Of a stretch of 64,000 nt of DNA, positions 8,184 through 17,121 are shown one piece after another. The stretch is from positions 1 to 64,000 of the forward strand of contig NZ_JABBDY010000003.1 in the NCBI RefSeq assembly GCF_012847295.1, in the 5' to 3' direction. A program made the position numbers and the translations under genes. Positions within the stretch are counted from its first letter, which is position 1; every line of letters begins with the position of its first letter. This DNA is from Microbacterium sp. MF43. GTDB taxonomy: Bacteria; Actinomycetota; Actinomycetes; Actinomycetales; Microbacteriaceae. A model generated the notes under the pieces. That model had not been told where the DNA came from, did not search any database, and was given only the letters and a program-made list of their open reading frames with translations.

Positions 8184-9978
8184 GGCCCGCGGCGTAGCCC
8201 TGCATGCCGCGGGGGTTCGCCGCCGCCCACAGGACCCCGGTCGAGGCATCCTTCCCCACGGCCGACACCCGGCCCAGCGACCAGTCCCCGGCGCGGGTGA
8301 CCGCGTGGCCCCGACGCTCCAATCCGGCGATGACCCCTTCGCCGAGGCGGTCTTCCACGACAGCCCCGGCGGGCGTCCACGTGCGGGGCCAGAACGACTC
8401 GGGCATCGCCGTGGTGTGCAGCGACGGCGCGTCGATCGCCGCCTGCGGCGAGTAGCCGCCGACGATCATCCGCAGGAGCACCAGCAGCTGCCACTGGTCC
8501 TGCTGATCCCCGCCCGGGGAGCCGATCGCGAACTCCGGCACATCGTCGCGCAGCACGAGAGTGGGAGTGAGTGTCGTGCGCGGTCGTCGGCCGGGGACGA
8601 GGGAAGACGGATGCCCCGGCTCGAGCCATGTCATCTGCAGGCGCGTGCCGAGGCAGAAGCCGAGTGCCGGGATCGTCGGCGAGGACTGCAGCCACCCGCC
8701 GGAGGGCGTGGCCGACACGATGTTGCCCCATCTGTCGATGACATCGAGATGGCACGTGTCGCCCCGGGCCTCACCGGTGCGCGAAACAGTCGGCTCGCCG
8801 CTCGAGGCCGGCTTCCCGGTGGTCTCGGTGCGCAACGGGGGGCGGAAAGGCTCGCGGCCGTCCGGCGACCCGGGGCGGAAGTCCCGCGATGCGGTGTCAC
8901 CGATCAGGGCGCGGCGCTGGGCCAGATAATCGTCGGCCAGCAGTGCGCGGAGGTCGACATCGGCGTCGCCGAACCACGCGTCACGATCGGCGAGGGCGAG
9001 CTTCTGCGCCTCGATGATCGTGTGCGCGCCGGCCTCGGACGACGGATCGAGCAGGTCGTCCTCGAGAGGCTCGAGCAGGGCGAGCGTCTGCAGGAGCGCC
9101 GGCCCCTGCGTCCACGGGCCGGCCTTCGCGATCGTGCGCCCGCGGAACATGCGAGTGACCGCGGGCTCGTACGTCGCCTCGAACGCGGCGAAGTCCTCGG
9201 CGGTGATGACGCCCGCGTGCTCGCCGCCGGTGGAATGCCGGTGGGCTCGACCGGCGAAGGCGGCGGCCTCGTGCGCGACGCGCCCCGTCCGCCACTCGCG
9301 GCGCGCGGCGTCGATGCGGGCCGCACGGCCCACCGGCCCGTCGTCGCGGACCGTGCACGACGCGTGGACGAGGTCGTCGAGCACCTCGGCGTACACCGGG
9401 TTGCGAACGATCTCACCCGCCTCCGGTGGAGCGCCGCCCGGCATCCACAGGTCACGCGAGGTCGTCCAGTCTTCGGCGAAGAGTTCCGCGACGCGCGCGA
9501 TGGTCGCCGCTGCCTGCGGGATGAGGGGATGCCCGTCCCTGGCGTACCCGATCGCATACGCGAGCACGTCGGAGAGCTCCCACGTGCCGTGGTCGCGCAG
9601 AAGCAGGAGCCATGCATCGACGGCGCCGGGAACCGCCGCGGCCAGGGCGCCGGCGCCGGGGACGAGGTCGAGTCCCTCACCGCGGAAGTGCTCGATCGTC
9701 GCAGCCGCCGGCGCAGGGCCCTGGCCCATGAGAACCGTGGGCGACGTGTCGCCCGCAGTCTGGAAGATGCCGACGAGATCGCCGCCGGGACCGTTCAGGT
9801 GAGGCTCGACGACGTGCAGCACGAACGCTGCGGCCACGGACGCGTCGAAGGCGTTGCCCCCGCGCTCGAGCACCGACTGGGCGGTGGAGGTCGCCAGCCA
9901 GTGCGTCGACGCCGACATGCCGAACGTTCCCGACAGCGTCGGCCGGGTCGTGAAGCGCGGCGGTGGGGTGAAGGTCAC
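8179..9978 (-). CDS. ggt: Gamma-glutamyltransferase family N-terminal-nucleophile hydrolase
   Basis: This 599-aa Ntn-hydrolase precursor has the N-terminal GGNAFDASVAAAF motif of the large subunit. The autoprocessing site is in RGDTCHLDVIDRWGN (around residue 405), where the Thr becomes the nucleophile of the small subunit. The later GSPGGDQQ provides the oxyanion glycines. No signal peptide is evident. The family cleaves gamma-glutamyl bonds (glutathione, gamma-glutamyl amides), and some members are acylases. The GTG start overlaps the stop of the upstream aminopeptidase gene (GTGA), so a joint peptide-degradation unit is likely. Confidence 0.85.
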   Translation of the reverse strand: MTFTPPPRFTTRPTLSGTFGMSASTHWLATSTAQSVLERGGNAFDASVAAAFVLHVVEPHLNGPGGDLVGIFQTAGDTSPTVLMGQGPAPAAATIEHFRGEGLDLVPGAGALAAAVPGAVDAWLLLLRDHGTWELSDVLAYAIGYARDGHPLIPQAAATIARVAELFAEDWTTSRDLWMPGGAPPEAGEIVRNPVYAEVLDDLVHASCTVRDDGPVGRAARIDAARREWRTGRVAHEAAAFAGRAHRHSTGGEHAGVITAEDFAAFEATYEPAVTRMFRGRTIAKAGPWTQGPALLQTLALLEPLEDDLLDPSSEAGAHTIIEAQKLALADRDAWFGDADVDLRALLADDYLAQRRALIGDTASRDFRPGSPDGREPFRPPLRTETTGKPASSGEPTVSRTGEARGDTCHLDVIDRWGNIVSATPSGGWLQSSPTIPALGFCLGTRLQMTWLEPGHPSSLVPGRRPRTTLTPTLVLRDDVPEFAIGSPGGDQQDQWQLLVLLRMIVGGYSPQAAIDAPSLHTTAMPESFWPRTWTPAGAVVEDRLGEGVIAGLERRGHAVTRAGDWSLGRVSAVGKDASTGVLWAAANPRGMQGYAAGR

Positions 9979-11402
9979 GCCGAGAGCCGTGCGATCCAGG
10001 CTTCGACCTCGTCGGCGGTGCGGGGGATCCCGGCCGACAGATTCACCGGGCCGTCGGCCGTCATGAGGATGTCGTCCTCGATGCGCACGCCGATCCCGCG
10101 GTACTCCTCGGGAACGGTGAGGTCGTCGATCTGGAAGTAGAGTCCGGGCTCGATCGTGAACACCATGCCCGGCTCGAGCGCTCCGTCGTAGTACATGTCG
10201 CGGCGCGCCTGAGCGCAGTCGTGGACATCGATGCCGAGGTGGTGGCTGGTGCCGTGGACCATGTACCGGCGGTGCTGACCTCCCTTGTCGGCGTCGAGCG
10301 CCTCAGCGGCGGTCACCGGGAGAAGCCCCCATTCCGCGACGCGCGTCGCGATCACCTGCATGGCGGCCTCGTGGATCGAGCGGAACATCACGCCCGGCTT
10401 GGCCGCCGCGAACGCGGCGTCCGCCGCTTCGCGTACGGTCTCGTAGATCCGGCGCTGGATGTCGGTGAAGCGACCGCTCACCGGCAGGGTCCGCGTGATG
10501 TCAGCGGTGTACAGGCTGTCGACCTCTGCCCCCGCGTCGATGAGGATGAGGTCGCCCGGGACGACGGCCCCGTCATTGCGCGTCCAATGGAGGTAGCAGG
10601 CGTGGGGGCCGGATGCCGCGATCGTGTCGTAGCCCACCGCGTTGCCGTCGCTGCGCGCGCGCTGGTGGAAGACGCCCTCCACGATGCGCTCCCCTCGCGG
10701 GTGGGCGACGATGGCGGGAAGGTGGGCGACGATGTCGTCGAAGCCCCGTGCCGTGACGTCGACGGCGAGCTTCATCTGCGCGATCTCGTACGCGTCCTTC
10801 ACCAGGCGCAACTCGGAGACGAATCGCGTGAGCTCGTCGTCCTCGTCGAGCACCACATCGCCCTCTCGGCTCTCGAAGTCGTCGACATGCGCGGTCGGGA
10901 CGCCGAGGTCGGCCGCAACGCCGCCGAGCGCGGGACGCGGTCCGATCCAGAACTCGCCGATCGAGGCATCCGAGTAGAACTCCGCGGTCGTGCGGTCCGC
11001 CCGCTCGCGGAAGTACAGCGTGACGTCGTGGCCGTCGCCGCCCTCACGGGGGTCGAACACCAGCACCGACCCGGGCTCCGCGTCGGAGGCCCAACCGGTC
11101 AGGTGCGAGAAGGCCGAGTGCGCGCGGAACGGGTAGTCGGTGTCGTTGCTGCGCTGCTTGAGCTCGCCCGCAGGGATGACCAGGCGCCTGCCCGGGAACG
11201 CGGACGACACGGCGTCACGGCGTGCCGCGGTGTAGGCGGCTTGCGCCCGGGCCGGGGAGGGGGTGTCGGGGCGCTCGGCCCAGCCCTCGGAGATCGTGTC
11301 GAGGAATCCCTGGCCGTACGGCTGCCGGCGGTTGGTGCTCGTCGAGGCGGGGGTCTCGACCTCGGTCTGCGCGATCGTGTCGCTGTCGCCTGTGGTGCTC
11401 AT
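9975..11402 (-). CDS. pepP: Aminopeptidase P family protein (Xaa-Pro aminopeptidase)
   Basis: This 475-aa cytoplasmic metallopeptidase of clan MG has an AMP_N domain (about 55-190) and a pita-bread catalytic domain. The metal ligands are visible in LIDAGAEVDSLYTADITRT (two Asp), HGTSHHLGIDVHD (His), TIEPGLY (Glu) and GVRIEDDIL (Glu). It releases the N-terminal residue from Xaa-Pro peptides. The ATG lies six bases after GAGACT, which keeps the A2/T6 pattern of the leaderless promoters in this window. It is first in the operon with ggt. Confidence 0.88.
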   Translation of the reverse strand: MSTTGDSDTIAQTEVETPASTSTNRRQPYGQGFLDTISEGWAERPDTPSPARAQAAYTAARRDAVSSAFPGRRLVIPAGELKQRSNDTDYPFRAHSAFSHLTGWASDAEPGSVLVFDPREGGDGHDVTLYFRERADRTTAEFYSDASIGEFWIGPRPALGGVAADLGVPTAHVDDFESREGDVVLDEDDELTRFVSELRLVKDAYEIAQMKLAVDVTARGFDDIVAHLPAIVAHPRGERIVEGVFHQRARSDGNAVGYDTIAASGPHACYLHWTRNDGAVVPGDLILIDAGAEVDSLYTADITRTLPVSGRFTDIQRRIYETVREAADAAFAAAKPGVMFRSIHEAAMQVIATRVAEWGLLPVTAAEALDADKGGQHRRYMVHGTSHHLGIDVHDCAQARRDMYYDGALEPGMVFTIEPGLYFQIDDLTVPEEYRGIGVRIEDDILMTADGPVNLSAGIPRTADEVEAWIARLSA

Positions 11403-11441
11403 GCCACCAGTCTCGCACGCGGCGCGGAGACGCCGCCCGGG

Positions 11442-12464
11442 TCATTGCACAGGCTCCAGCTGGACGATGAGCGGCCGGTGGTCCGACCCCGAGGCGTCCA
11501 TGGAACGGAGCACCAGCGAGCCCGTCGCCTTCCAGTGAGCGGACGTCATCACGTGATCGATCGGGGTGCCGAGCAGCGCCGGGATGGAAGCCGACCAGGT
11601 GCCGACCGAGCCGTTGCCCGTCGCGACAGCCGTGTCTGCGCACAGCCCGAGCGTGCCGCCGTCAACGCCGAGCCCCGCCATGTGGTCGACGGTCGCGTTG
11701 AAGTCGCCCGCCATGATGACGTTGGCGTCGACGCATTGGTCGGCAAGCCACTGCAGGTCATCGCGCCACTCCTGCATGTAGTTCTGTCGCGGCGCGACGG
11801 CGTGCGCTGCGACGACGATCGGCCCGTCGCCGTCGGTGGGCATGGCCACGGCGCTCGGCACGGTCGAGGTGTTGCTGGTGCCGTTGAGAGAGGACTCGAT
11901 GACGGCGTAGTCGCCGAGCTCCGGCGATATGAGCAGCGTCGTGGACCCCGCGTCCCACTCCGTCGAGGGATCTTCGGCGTGATGGGCCCACATCCGGTGC
12001 CCGAGCTCGCGCATCGCGATCGCGACCTTCTCGCCCGTCTCGATCGTCGTCTCGGGGAGCGCCACGATGTCGGCGTCCATCGCGACGGCGATCTTGGCGA
12101 TCGTGTCGGGCGGCGTCGCCGGCCCAGCCGTGTTCCACGTCATCACGCGGATGGCCGTGTCGGTCTTGGCGGGCAGCGCGTCGGTGCCGGTGCCGCCCCG
12201 CGACACGAGCACGAAGCCGTTGGCGATGGCGGCGAGGCCCATCACCACGGCGAGCGAGAGCGCGAAGGAGCGGATCGGGCGCGCGATGGCGAGGAGCAGC
12301 GCGACCAGGGCCGCGGCGGCGAAAGCCGCCGCGAGCAGCCCGCGGAACGACACGATCTGGGCCACCGGGAAGACCCGCTCGACGCGGAAGAAGCCCGGCC
12401 AGGTGAGGACGGCCGCCGCGATCGCGCAGAGCACGGTCACGAGGATCCCCAGCAGGCGAAGCAC
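11442..12464 (-). CDS. Membrane-anchored endonuclease/exonuclease/phosphatase (EEP) family protein
   Basis: This 340-aa protein has three N-terminal membrane helices (about residues 3-20, 35-55 and 65-88) followed by an extracytoplasmic EEP (DNase I-like) domain. Motifs include VMTWNTAG (Asn), ALPETTIETG (Glu), MAGDFNATVDH and GSDHRPLIV (catalytic Asp-His). Family members hydrolyse phosphodiesters in nucleic acids, phospholipids or phosphosugars, and the substrate here is unknown. GTG at 12464 is preferred to ATG 12506: TAGAGT lies seven bases upstream and the hydrophobic region begins immediately (VLRLLGILVTVLC). Confidence 0.78.
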   Translation of the reverse strand: MLRLLGILVTVLCAIAAAVLTWPGFFRVERVFPVAQIVSFRGLLAAAFAAAALVALLLAIARPIRSFALSLAVVMGLAAIANGFVLVSRGGTGTDALPAKTDTAIRVMTWNTAGPATPPDTIAKIAVAMDADIVALPETTIETGEKVAIAMRELGHRMWAHHAEDPSTEWDAGSTTLLISPELGDYAVIESSLNGTSNTSTVPSAVAMPTDGDGPIVVAAHAVAPRQNYMQEWRDDLQWLADQCVDANVIMAGDFNATVDHMAGLGVDGGTLGLCADTAVATGNGSVGTWSASIPALLGTPIDHVMTSAHWKATGSLVLRSMDASGSDHRPLIVQLEPVQ

Positions 12465-12538
12465 GACCGGAACTCTATGCGAGCACCCTGGGAGATCGGT
12501 CAGCACCTCGCCGCATGTCGTCGCGCTACGCTCGAAGG
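12465..12538. promoter_or_regulatory. Divergent leaderless promoters of the EEP and PHP genes
   Basis: On the minus strand TAGAGT (complement of 12472-12477) lies seven bases before GTG 12464. On the plus strand TACGCT (12527-12532) lies six bases before ATG 12539. These positions decide both start codons. Confidence 0.55.
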
Positions 12539-13402
12539 ATGCCGGCCACGCAGCGATTCGAGGGGCCGAGCGACCTGCACCTGCATTCGGTGCACTCGGA
12601 CGGCACCGAGTCTCCCGCGCAGGTCATGGCGGCCGCGCACGCGCACGGTCTGCGGACGGCGGCCCTGACCGACCACGACACGACATCGGGATGGGCCGAG
12701 GCGGCGGAAGCCGCGGCATCCCTCGGCATGACCTTCCTTCCGGGTATGGAGCTCTCGTCGCGTCACGAGTGGCGCAGCGTGCACGTCCTCGCCTACCTCG
12801 TGGACCCCGACGACGCCGAGTTGCGGGCGATGACGGAGCGGATCAGGTCCTCCCGGCTGGACCGGGCGCGGCTCATGGCGGACCGGATCTCACGCGACTA
12901 CGACGTGGTGTGGGACGACATCCTCGCCCAGACGACGGACGGCGCGACCGTCGGTCGCCCGCATATCGCCGATGCCCTCGTCGCGCGGGGGCTGGTGCGC
13001 GACCGTGCTGAGGCGTTCTCGGGGATTCTGAGTCCGCGCGGAGACTACTACGTCGCGCTGTACGCTCCCGATCCGCTCACGGCGGTGCAGCTCGTGGTCG
13101 GGGCGGGCGGGGTCCCGGTGATCGCCCACCCCGCCGGTCGGGCGGGCCTGCTCCCGATGCCGCTGATGGAGCGGATGCTCGCGGCCGGCCTGGCGGGCTT
13201 CGAACTGGAGCACCGGGAGAACGTCGGATCTGCGGTCCGGACGCTCCGCACCCTGTGCCGGGAGCGGGACCTCATCGTCACCGGCTCGAGTGACTACCAC
13301 GGCCTGGGAAAGCCCAACCAGCCCGGAGAGAACACCACCGACGACGCGATGGTCACGCGGATCATCGAGCGTGCAACGGGAAGCGCCCCCGTCTACCCGT
13401 AG
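12539..13402 (+). CDS. PHP-domain metal-dependent phosphoesterase
   Basis: This 287-aa protein has the four PHP motifs of a trinuclear metal phosphoesterase: DLHLHSVHSDG at the N terminus, LTDHDTTSGW, HVLAYLVD with the preceding GMELSS, and a C-terminal GSSDYHG. This single-domain type resembles actinobacterial homologues of RNase AM/YciV, which act on 3',5'-bisphosphates and RNA 5' ends; that function is inferred. The ATG at 12539 follows TACGCT by six bases and the family begins here. An ATG at 12515 would precede the predicted -10 element. Confidence 0.82.
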   Translation: MPATQRFEGPSDLHLHSVHSDGTESPAQVMAAAHAHGLRTAALTDHDTTSGWAEAAEAAASLGMTFLPGMELSSRHEWRSVHVLAYLVDPDDAELRAMTERIRSSRLDRARLMADRISRDYDVVWDDILAQTTDGATVGRPHIADALVARGLVRDRAEAFSGILSPRGDYYVALYAPDPLTAVQLVVGAGGVPVIAHPAGRAGLLPMPLMERMLAAGLAGFELEHRENVGSAVRTLRTLCRERDLIVTGSSDYHGLGKPNQPGENTTDDAMVTRIIERATGSAPVYP

Positions 13403-13440
13403 GGCGGACGAGGGCGCTCACCGAGCGGATTCCGGATGCC

Positions 13441-13869
13441 TCAGCCGAGCGCCTTGGCCTTGATGGCGTCGTACTCGGCCTGCGTGATCGTGCCGGCGTC
13501 CAGCAGCGCCTTGGCCTTGGCGATCTCGTCGGCGGGGCTCGCGGCGCTGGCGACCGACTTGATGTACGCGTCCTGTGCGGCCTGGATCTGCCGAGCCTCG
13601 GCGGCGCCGCGCTTGGCCATGCCGTTGCCGCGCGCGATCAGGTAGACCAGCAGGGTCAGGAACGGGACGAAGATCAGGAAGATGATCCACACGGCCTTCC
13701 ACCAGCCGCTCAGCTCGTGATCGCGGAACAGGTCGCCGATCACGGCGAAGAGAGCGAAGAGGTAGGCGACGAACACGAATGCCCACAAGAACCACCAGAT
13801 GATGTCCCCGAGGGATCCCCAGAAGCCCTGGTACTCGAACCCGGTGGTCGTTGCGTCGATGAATCGCAC
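13441..13869 (-). CDS. PLDc_N / SHOCT domain small membrane protein
   Basis: This 142-aa protein has two membrane helices in a PLDc_N-like module (IIWWFLWAFVFVAYLFALFAVIG and WWKAVWIIFLIFVPFLTLLVYLIARG) and a C-terminal SHOCT helix pair (EIAKAKALLDAGTITQAEYDAIKAKAL). SHOCT is a short oligomerisation-type domain in bacterial and phage proteins; no catalytic residues are visible. GTG at 13869 follows AAAGG by nine bases. It stands alone, convergent with the PHP gene. Confidence 0.8.
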   Translation of the reverse strand: MRFIDATTTGFEYQGFWGSLGDIIWWFLWAFVFVAYLFALFAVIGDLFRDHELSGWWKAVWIIFLIFVPFLTLLVYLIARGNGMAKRGAAEARQIQAAQDAYIKSVASAASPADEIAKAKALLDAGTITQAEYDAIKAKALG

Positions 13870-13986
13870 GATGAGTGCCTTTCTGAATGCGAGGTCCGAC
13901 GCGACATGCGTCGACTGCGATCAAGATAGCGCTCAGCTGCGACCGGGTCACGGGATTCGCGCGGGATGTCGCCTTCCGTTACGCGG

Positions 13987-14038
13987 CGACGTCTCGCGCG
14001 GTGATCACGCGCCGACGTCTCGCGCGGTGATCACGCGC
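13987..14038. repeat. 26-bp perfect tandem duplication at the helicase 3' end
   Basis: Two adjacent identical 26-bp units (13987-14012 and 14013-14038) begin CGACGTCTCGCGCGG and contain the palindrome GTGATCAC. The right copy covers the last codons and the TGA of the DEAD-box helicase gene, so the left copy is a duplicated gene end in the intergenic region. Confidence 0.8.
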
Positions 14039-15485
14039 CGATCGAGGCCGCGCCGCCGGCACCGCCGGCACCGCCGCGCCGCCGACGACGACGGCGGGCG
14101 GCCGGCTTGCCGTCGTGGTGCTCTTTGCCGCCGCCGTCGTGCGTTCCGCCGCCATCGGCGCCGCGGTCGGCCGGACGCTCCGCGGCGGGCGCCTCGCCCG
14201 ACGCGCCGGAGCGGCGACGACGTCGACGACGAGGCGTGCCCTCGGAGGCGCCTTCTGCGGGCGGGGCGTCCTGGGTCTTGACGGTCTGCGTGCGGGGGGC
14301 CGTCGCGATCCGCCCCTTCGTTCCGGCCGGGATGTCGAGGTCGCTGAAGAGGTGCGGGCTCGACGAGTAGGTCTCGGTCGGCTCCGGCTGGCCGAACTCC
14401 AGCGCGCGGTTGATGAGCGCCCACTTGTGCAGGTCGTCCCAGTCGACGAAGGTCACCGCGATCCCGGTCTTGCCGGCACGACCGGTGCGGCCGGCGCGGT
14501 GCAGGTAGGTCTTCTCGTCGTCGGGGATCGTGTGGTTGATGACATGGGTGACGTCGTCCACATCGATGCCGCGGGCGGCGACGTCGGTCGCGATGAGCAC
14601 ATCGCGCTTGCCGGCCTTGAAAGCCGCCATCGAGCGCTCTCGGGCCTCCTGGCTCATGTCGCCGTGCACGGCGGCCGCATTGAACCCGCGATCGCCGAGC
14701 TCGTCGACGAGCTTCTGAGCCGCGCGCTTGGTGCGCGTGAAGATCACGGTCTTGCCGCGGCCATCGGCCTGCAGGATGCGGGCGATGACCTCGTCCTTGT
14801 CGAGCGAGTGCGCGCGGTAGACGAGGTGGCGGATGTTGGCCTGCGTGAGGCCCTCGTCGGGGTCGGTCGCGCGGATGTGGATCGGGTTCGACATGAACCG
14901 CCGCGCGAGCGCGACGATCGGGCCGGGCATGGTCGCCGAGAAGAGCTGGGTGTGCCGGACGGCCGGCACCTTCTGGAAGATCTTCTCGATGTCGGGCAGG
15001 AACCCGAGGTCGAGCATCTTGTCGGCCTCGTCCAGCACGACCTCATGCGCGTTCGACAGGTCGAGCAGACGCTGGTTGTTGAGGTCGATGAGGCGCCCCG
15101 GCGTGCCGACGACGATCTGGGCGCCGGCCTTGAGCTGGTCGATCTGCCCCTCGTAGGCCTTGCCGCCGTAGATGGCGACGACGCTCGTCGCGCGGTTGGA
15201 GGTGAGCATGTCCATGTCTTCGTACACCTGGACCGCCAGCTCGCGGGTCGGCACCACGATCAGCGCCTGGACCCCGTGCGCCGGCTCCTTGCCGAGGCGC
15301 TGAACGACCGGGATGCCGAAGCCGAAGGTCTTGCCGGTGCCGGTCTTCGCCTGGCCGATGATGTCCTGGCCCGGGAGGCCGAGGGGGATGGTCTGCTCCT
15401 GGATGGGGAATGCGTCGACGATGCCGCGCGCTGCGAGCGCATCGGCGATGTCCTGGTCCACGCCGAGTTCGGCGAAGGTCGTCAC
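14031..15485 (-). CDS. DEAD/DEAH-box ATP-dependent RNA helicase (RhlE/CsdA type)
   Basis: This 484-aa SF2 helicase has the Q motif (FPIQEQTIPLGLPGQD), Walker A GQAKTGTGKT, PTRELA, TPGRLIDL, VLDEADKML, SATMPGPI, then ARGIDVDDV and HRAGRTGRAGKTG. A low-complexity basic/glycine tail (RRRRRRSG and repeated RRRRRRGGAGGAGG) presumably binds RNA. It remodels structured RNA in ribosome assembly or cold adaptation. The GTG start lies six bases after CAGGCT, so it is probably leaderless. In mycobacteria the homologue (rhlE, Rv3211) also neighbours a ferritin-like gene. Confidence 0.92.
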   Translation of the reverse strand: MTTFAELGVDQDIADALAARGIVDAFPIQEQTIPLGLPGQDIIGQAKTGTGKTFGFGIPVVQRLGKEPAHGVQALIVVPTRELAVQVYEDMDMLTSNRATSVVAIYGGKAYEGQIDQLKAGAQIVVGTPGRLIDLNNQRLLDLSNAHEVVLDEADKMLDLGFLPDIEKIFQKVPAVRHTQLFSATMPGPIVALARRFMSNPIHIRATDPDEGLTQANIRHLVYRAHSLDKDEVIARILQADGRGKTVIFTRTKRAAQKLVDELGDRGFNAAAVHGDMSQEARERSMAAFKAGKRDVLIATDVAARGIDVDDVTHVINHTIPDDEKTYLHRAGRTGRAGKTGIAVTFVDWDDLHKWALINRALEFGQPEPTETYSSSPHLFSDLDIPAGTKGRIATAPRTQTVKTQDAPPAEGASEGTPRRRRRRRSGASGEAPAAERPADRGADGGGTHDGGGKEHHDGKPAARRRRRRRGGAGGAGGAASIGA

Positions 15486-15712
15486 GATATGAGCCTGTCC
15501 GGCAGTGAGATGCTGCCTGGTCCGTGCCCTGGCGCGGCGCCGCTGGGGGTCGCGCGGGCGGAGTGCGATCCACGCCCTCTCTCAGCCACAGGCGCGGGAG
15601 CCCCCGATCCGACGCCGGGGACGCCTCCACGATACCGGAGGCCGGCTCGCACGCGGCACTTCCGGGGGAGCAGATGCCGCGCGACGCCGCCCGCGACCCT
15701 AGGCTGTAGCGC
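15486..15712. promoter_or_regulatory. Largest intergenic gap: divergent promoters for the helicase and ferritin-like genes
   Basis: This 227-bp region has CAGGCT on the minus strand six bases before the helicase GTG and TAGGCT (15700-15705) seven bases before the plus-strand GTG at 15713. A 10-bp palindrome GCGGCGCCGC lies at 15534-15543. I see no ORF or RNA gene in it. The space is large for leaderless genes and may hold regulator sites. Confidence 0.5.
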
Positions 15713-16426
15713 GTGGTGAAGTGGTTCTGGCAGCGTCGCGACCCCGGACGAAAGCTGCAGCTGCGTTCGCGGGAGGATCTCGGCGACGCGACGCGCGTCG
15801 ACTTCGAGGAGCTCGCACCCGATATCGACACCTTCCTCGGGCAGGCGGCCTACCTGCAGCTCGGATACTTCGAGACCCTCAGCGAGCTCATCGCGCTCAC
15901 GCCTGCGCTCGCCGACAAGGAGTCGCTGTCCCGTGCGGCGGGCGCCGCACTCACGAAGCACGAAGAGCTTGTCGCACTGGTCCGCGAACGCGGCGACGAA
16001 CCGACCGACATCATGCTCCCGTTCCGCGAGCCGCTCGATGCCTTCCGCCGAGCCACCCACGGCACGCGCCCGCAGGAGACGATGCTGTCCGTGCACATCA
16101 CCGCCGGCATGCTCGACGACTTCTACCTCGCGCTCTCGGCGAGCTACGGCGAGACGGGGCGCCGTGTCGCCCGCATCCTGCGCGCCGACGACGACCGGGA
16201 GGCGATCGTCGACATCATCGCCCGCACGATCGAGTCCGACCCGGAGTGGAAGTCGCTCCTCGCCCTGTGGGGGCGCCGGCTGGTGGGAGACACGCTTCTC
16301 ATCGCGCGCGCGGCACTGCGGCCGACGACGCTGGCGATCGCCGACGAGGCCAAGGTCGAGCCCGTCTTCACCGAGCTGATGGCCGCGCACTCCCGTCGCA
16401 TGGACGCGATGGGGCTCGCGGCCTGA
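15713..16426 (+). CDS. Ferritin-like fold protein (MiaE-like diiron family)
   Basis: This 237-aa all-helical protein matches the actinobacterial ferritin-like family related to the tRNA hydroxylase MiaE. Candidate metal-binding Glu/His residues lie in LGYFETLSELI, ALTKHEELVALV and the C-terminal TELMAAHSRRMD. Its enzymatic role is not established. The GTG start is preceded by TAGGCT at seven bases and the protein begins VKWFWQRR. It sits between the helicase and DUF3107, as its homologue does in Mycobacterium (Rv3210c region). Confidence 0.78.
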   Translation: MVKWFWQRRDPGRKLQLRSREDLGDATRVDFEELAPDIDTFLGQAAYLQLGYFETLSELIALTPALADKESLSRAAGAALTKHEELVALVRERGDEPTDIMLPFREPLDAFRRATHGTRPQETMLSVHITAGMLDDFYLALSASYGETGRRVARILRADDDREAIVDIIARTIESDPEWKSLLALWGRRLVGDTLLIARAALRPTTLAIADEAKVEPVFTELMAAHSRRMDAMGLAA

Positions 16427-16465
16427 GCGCTGCCCGGCGTCCGGGCGCGTGGTGCGCGGGCGGGC

Positions 16466-16756
16466 TCAGCCGATCTTCAGGCGGGCGCGCTCGGCGGCGT
16501 CGTGCTTGACGCGCTCCCGAGAGAGGAGGAGCACGACCGGGTAGGCGACGGCCAGCGGCGCCACGAGCATCGACAGCCACAGCCAGACGCTGTCGATCCC
16601 GAGCCCGGCCCACGTGAGGATCGTCCAGGCCAGGCCCGCGGCCAGCGCGCCGACCATCGGGGCGATCACGACGCCGCGCGTCGAGCGGTGAGCGACCTGG
16701 AAGTGGACGGCGAGGCCGAGCGCCGCGCCGACGATGATCGCGATGAGGATCTGCAT
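16466..16756 (-). CDS. Small three-helix membrane protein, unknown function
   Basis: This 96-aa protein has three hydrophobic helices (QILIAIIVGAALGLAVHF, VVIAPMVGALAAGLAWTILTW and VWLWLSMLVAPLAVAYPVVLLL) and a short basic cytoplasmic tail. I recognise no named family. It starts three bases after the DUF3107 stop, so it is the second gene of a two-gene operon and is probably translated by re-initiation. No Shine-Dalgarno sequence was seen. Confidence 0.75.
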   Translation of the reverse strand: MQILIAIIVGAALGLAVHFQVAHRSTRGVVIAPMVGALAAGLAWTILTWAGLGIDSVWLWLSMLVAPLAVAYPVVLLLSRERVKHDAAERARLKIG

Positions 16757-16759
16757 GGG

Positions 16760-16984
16760 TCAGGCGACGAAGCCGACGCGGCGGGACTCCTCGGTCCCGA
16801 TCTCGATATAGGCCAGACCCGCGGTGGGCACGATGTAGCTGTTGCCCTTCGAGTCGCTGAAGGTCACGTGCGTCGCGCCGGCGTCCAGAGCGTCGGCGAT
16901 CGACTTCTTGACGTCGGCCGCGGGCTCGTTCGTCTCGAAGCTGAGCTCTCGTCCGGTGTTCGCGATGCCGATGCGGATCTCCAC
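16760..16984 (-). CDS. DUF3107 family protein
   Basis: This 74-aa protein (VEIRIGIANTGRELSFETNE, then IADALDAGATHVTFSDSKGN) matches the conserved actinobacterial DUF3107 family, whose mycobacterial member (Rv3208A, TB9.4) sits in the same neighbourhood. Function is unknown. The GTG start has GAGAGG about eight bases upstream. A TAGAGT hexamer (complement of 17033-17038) could be its -10, giving a leader of about 40 nt. Confidence 0.88.
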   Translation of the reverse strand: MEIRIGIANTGRELSFETNEPAADVKKSIADALDAGATHVTFSDSKGNSYIVPTAGLAYIEIGTEESRRVGFVA

Positions 16985-17121
16985 GTGACTGCCTCTCTCG
17001 TGCTCTGCGCGCCGGCTCCCGGGCGCATGGCAACTCTACGACACGGCCGATATGGGCCAGGTCCCGCGGCGCACGCTGTGGGCGAACGGCTTTGTCTCCG
17101 GTCCGCGCTACCGTCGAGGAC

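Noticed and set aside
10221-12668. 815-codon plus-strand ORF over pepP and the EEP gene
   Set aside because: No domain or compositional sense; both minus-strand genes carry complete catalytic motifs.
15486-15712. Structured RNA or riboswitch in the largest intergenic gap
   Set aside because: Apart from a 10-bp palindrome I see no conserved riboswitch core, and the helicase start looks leaderless.
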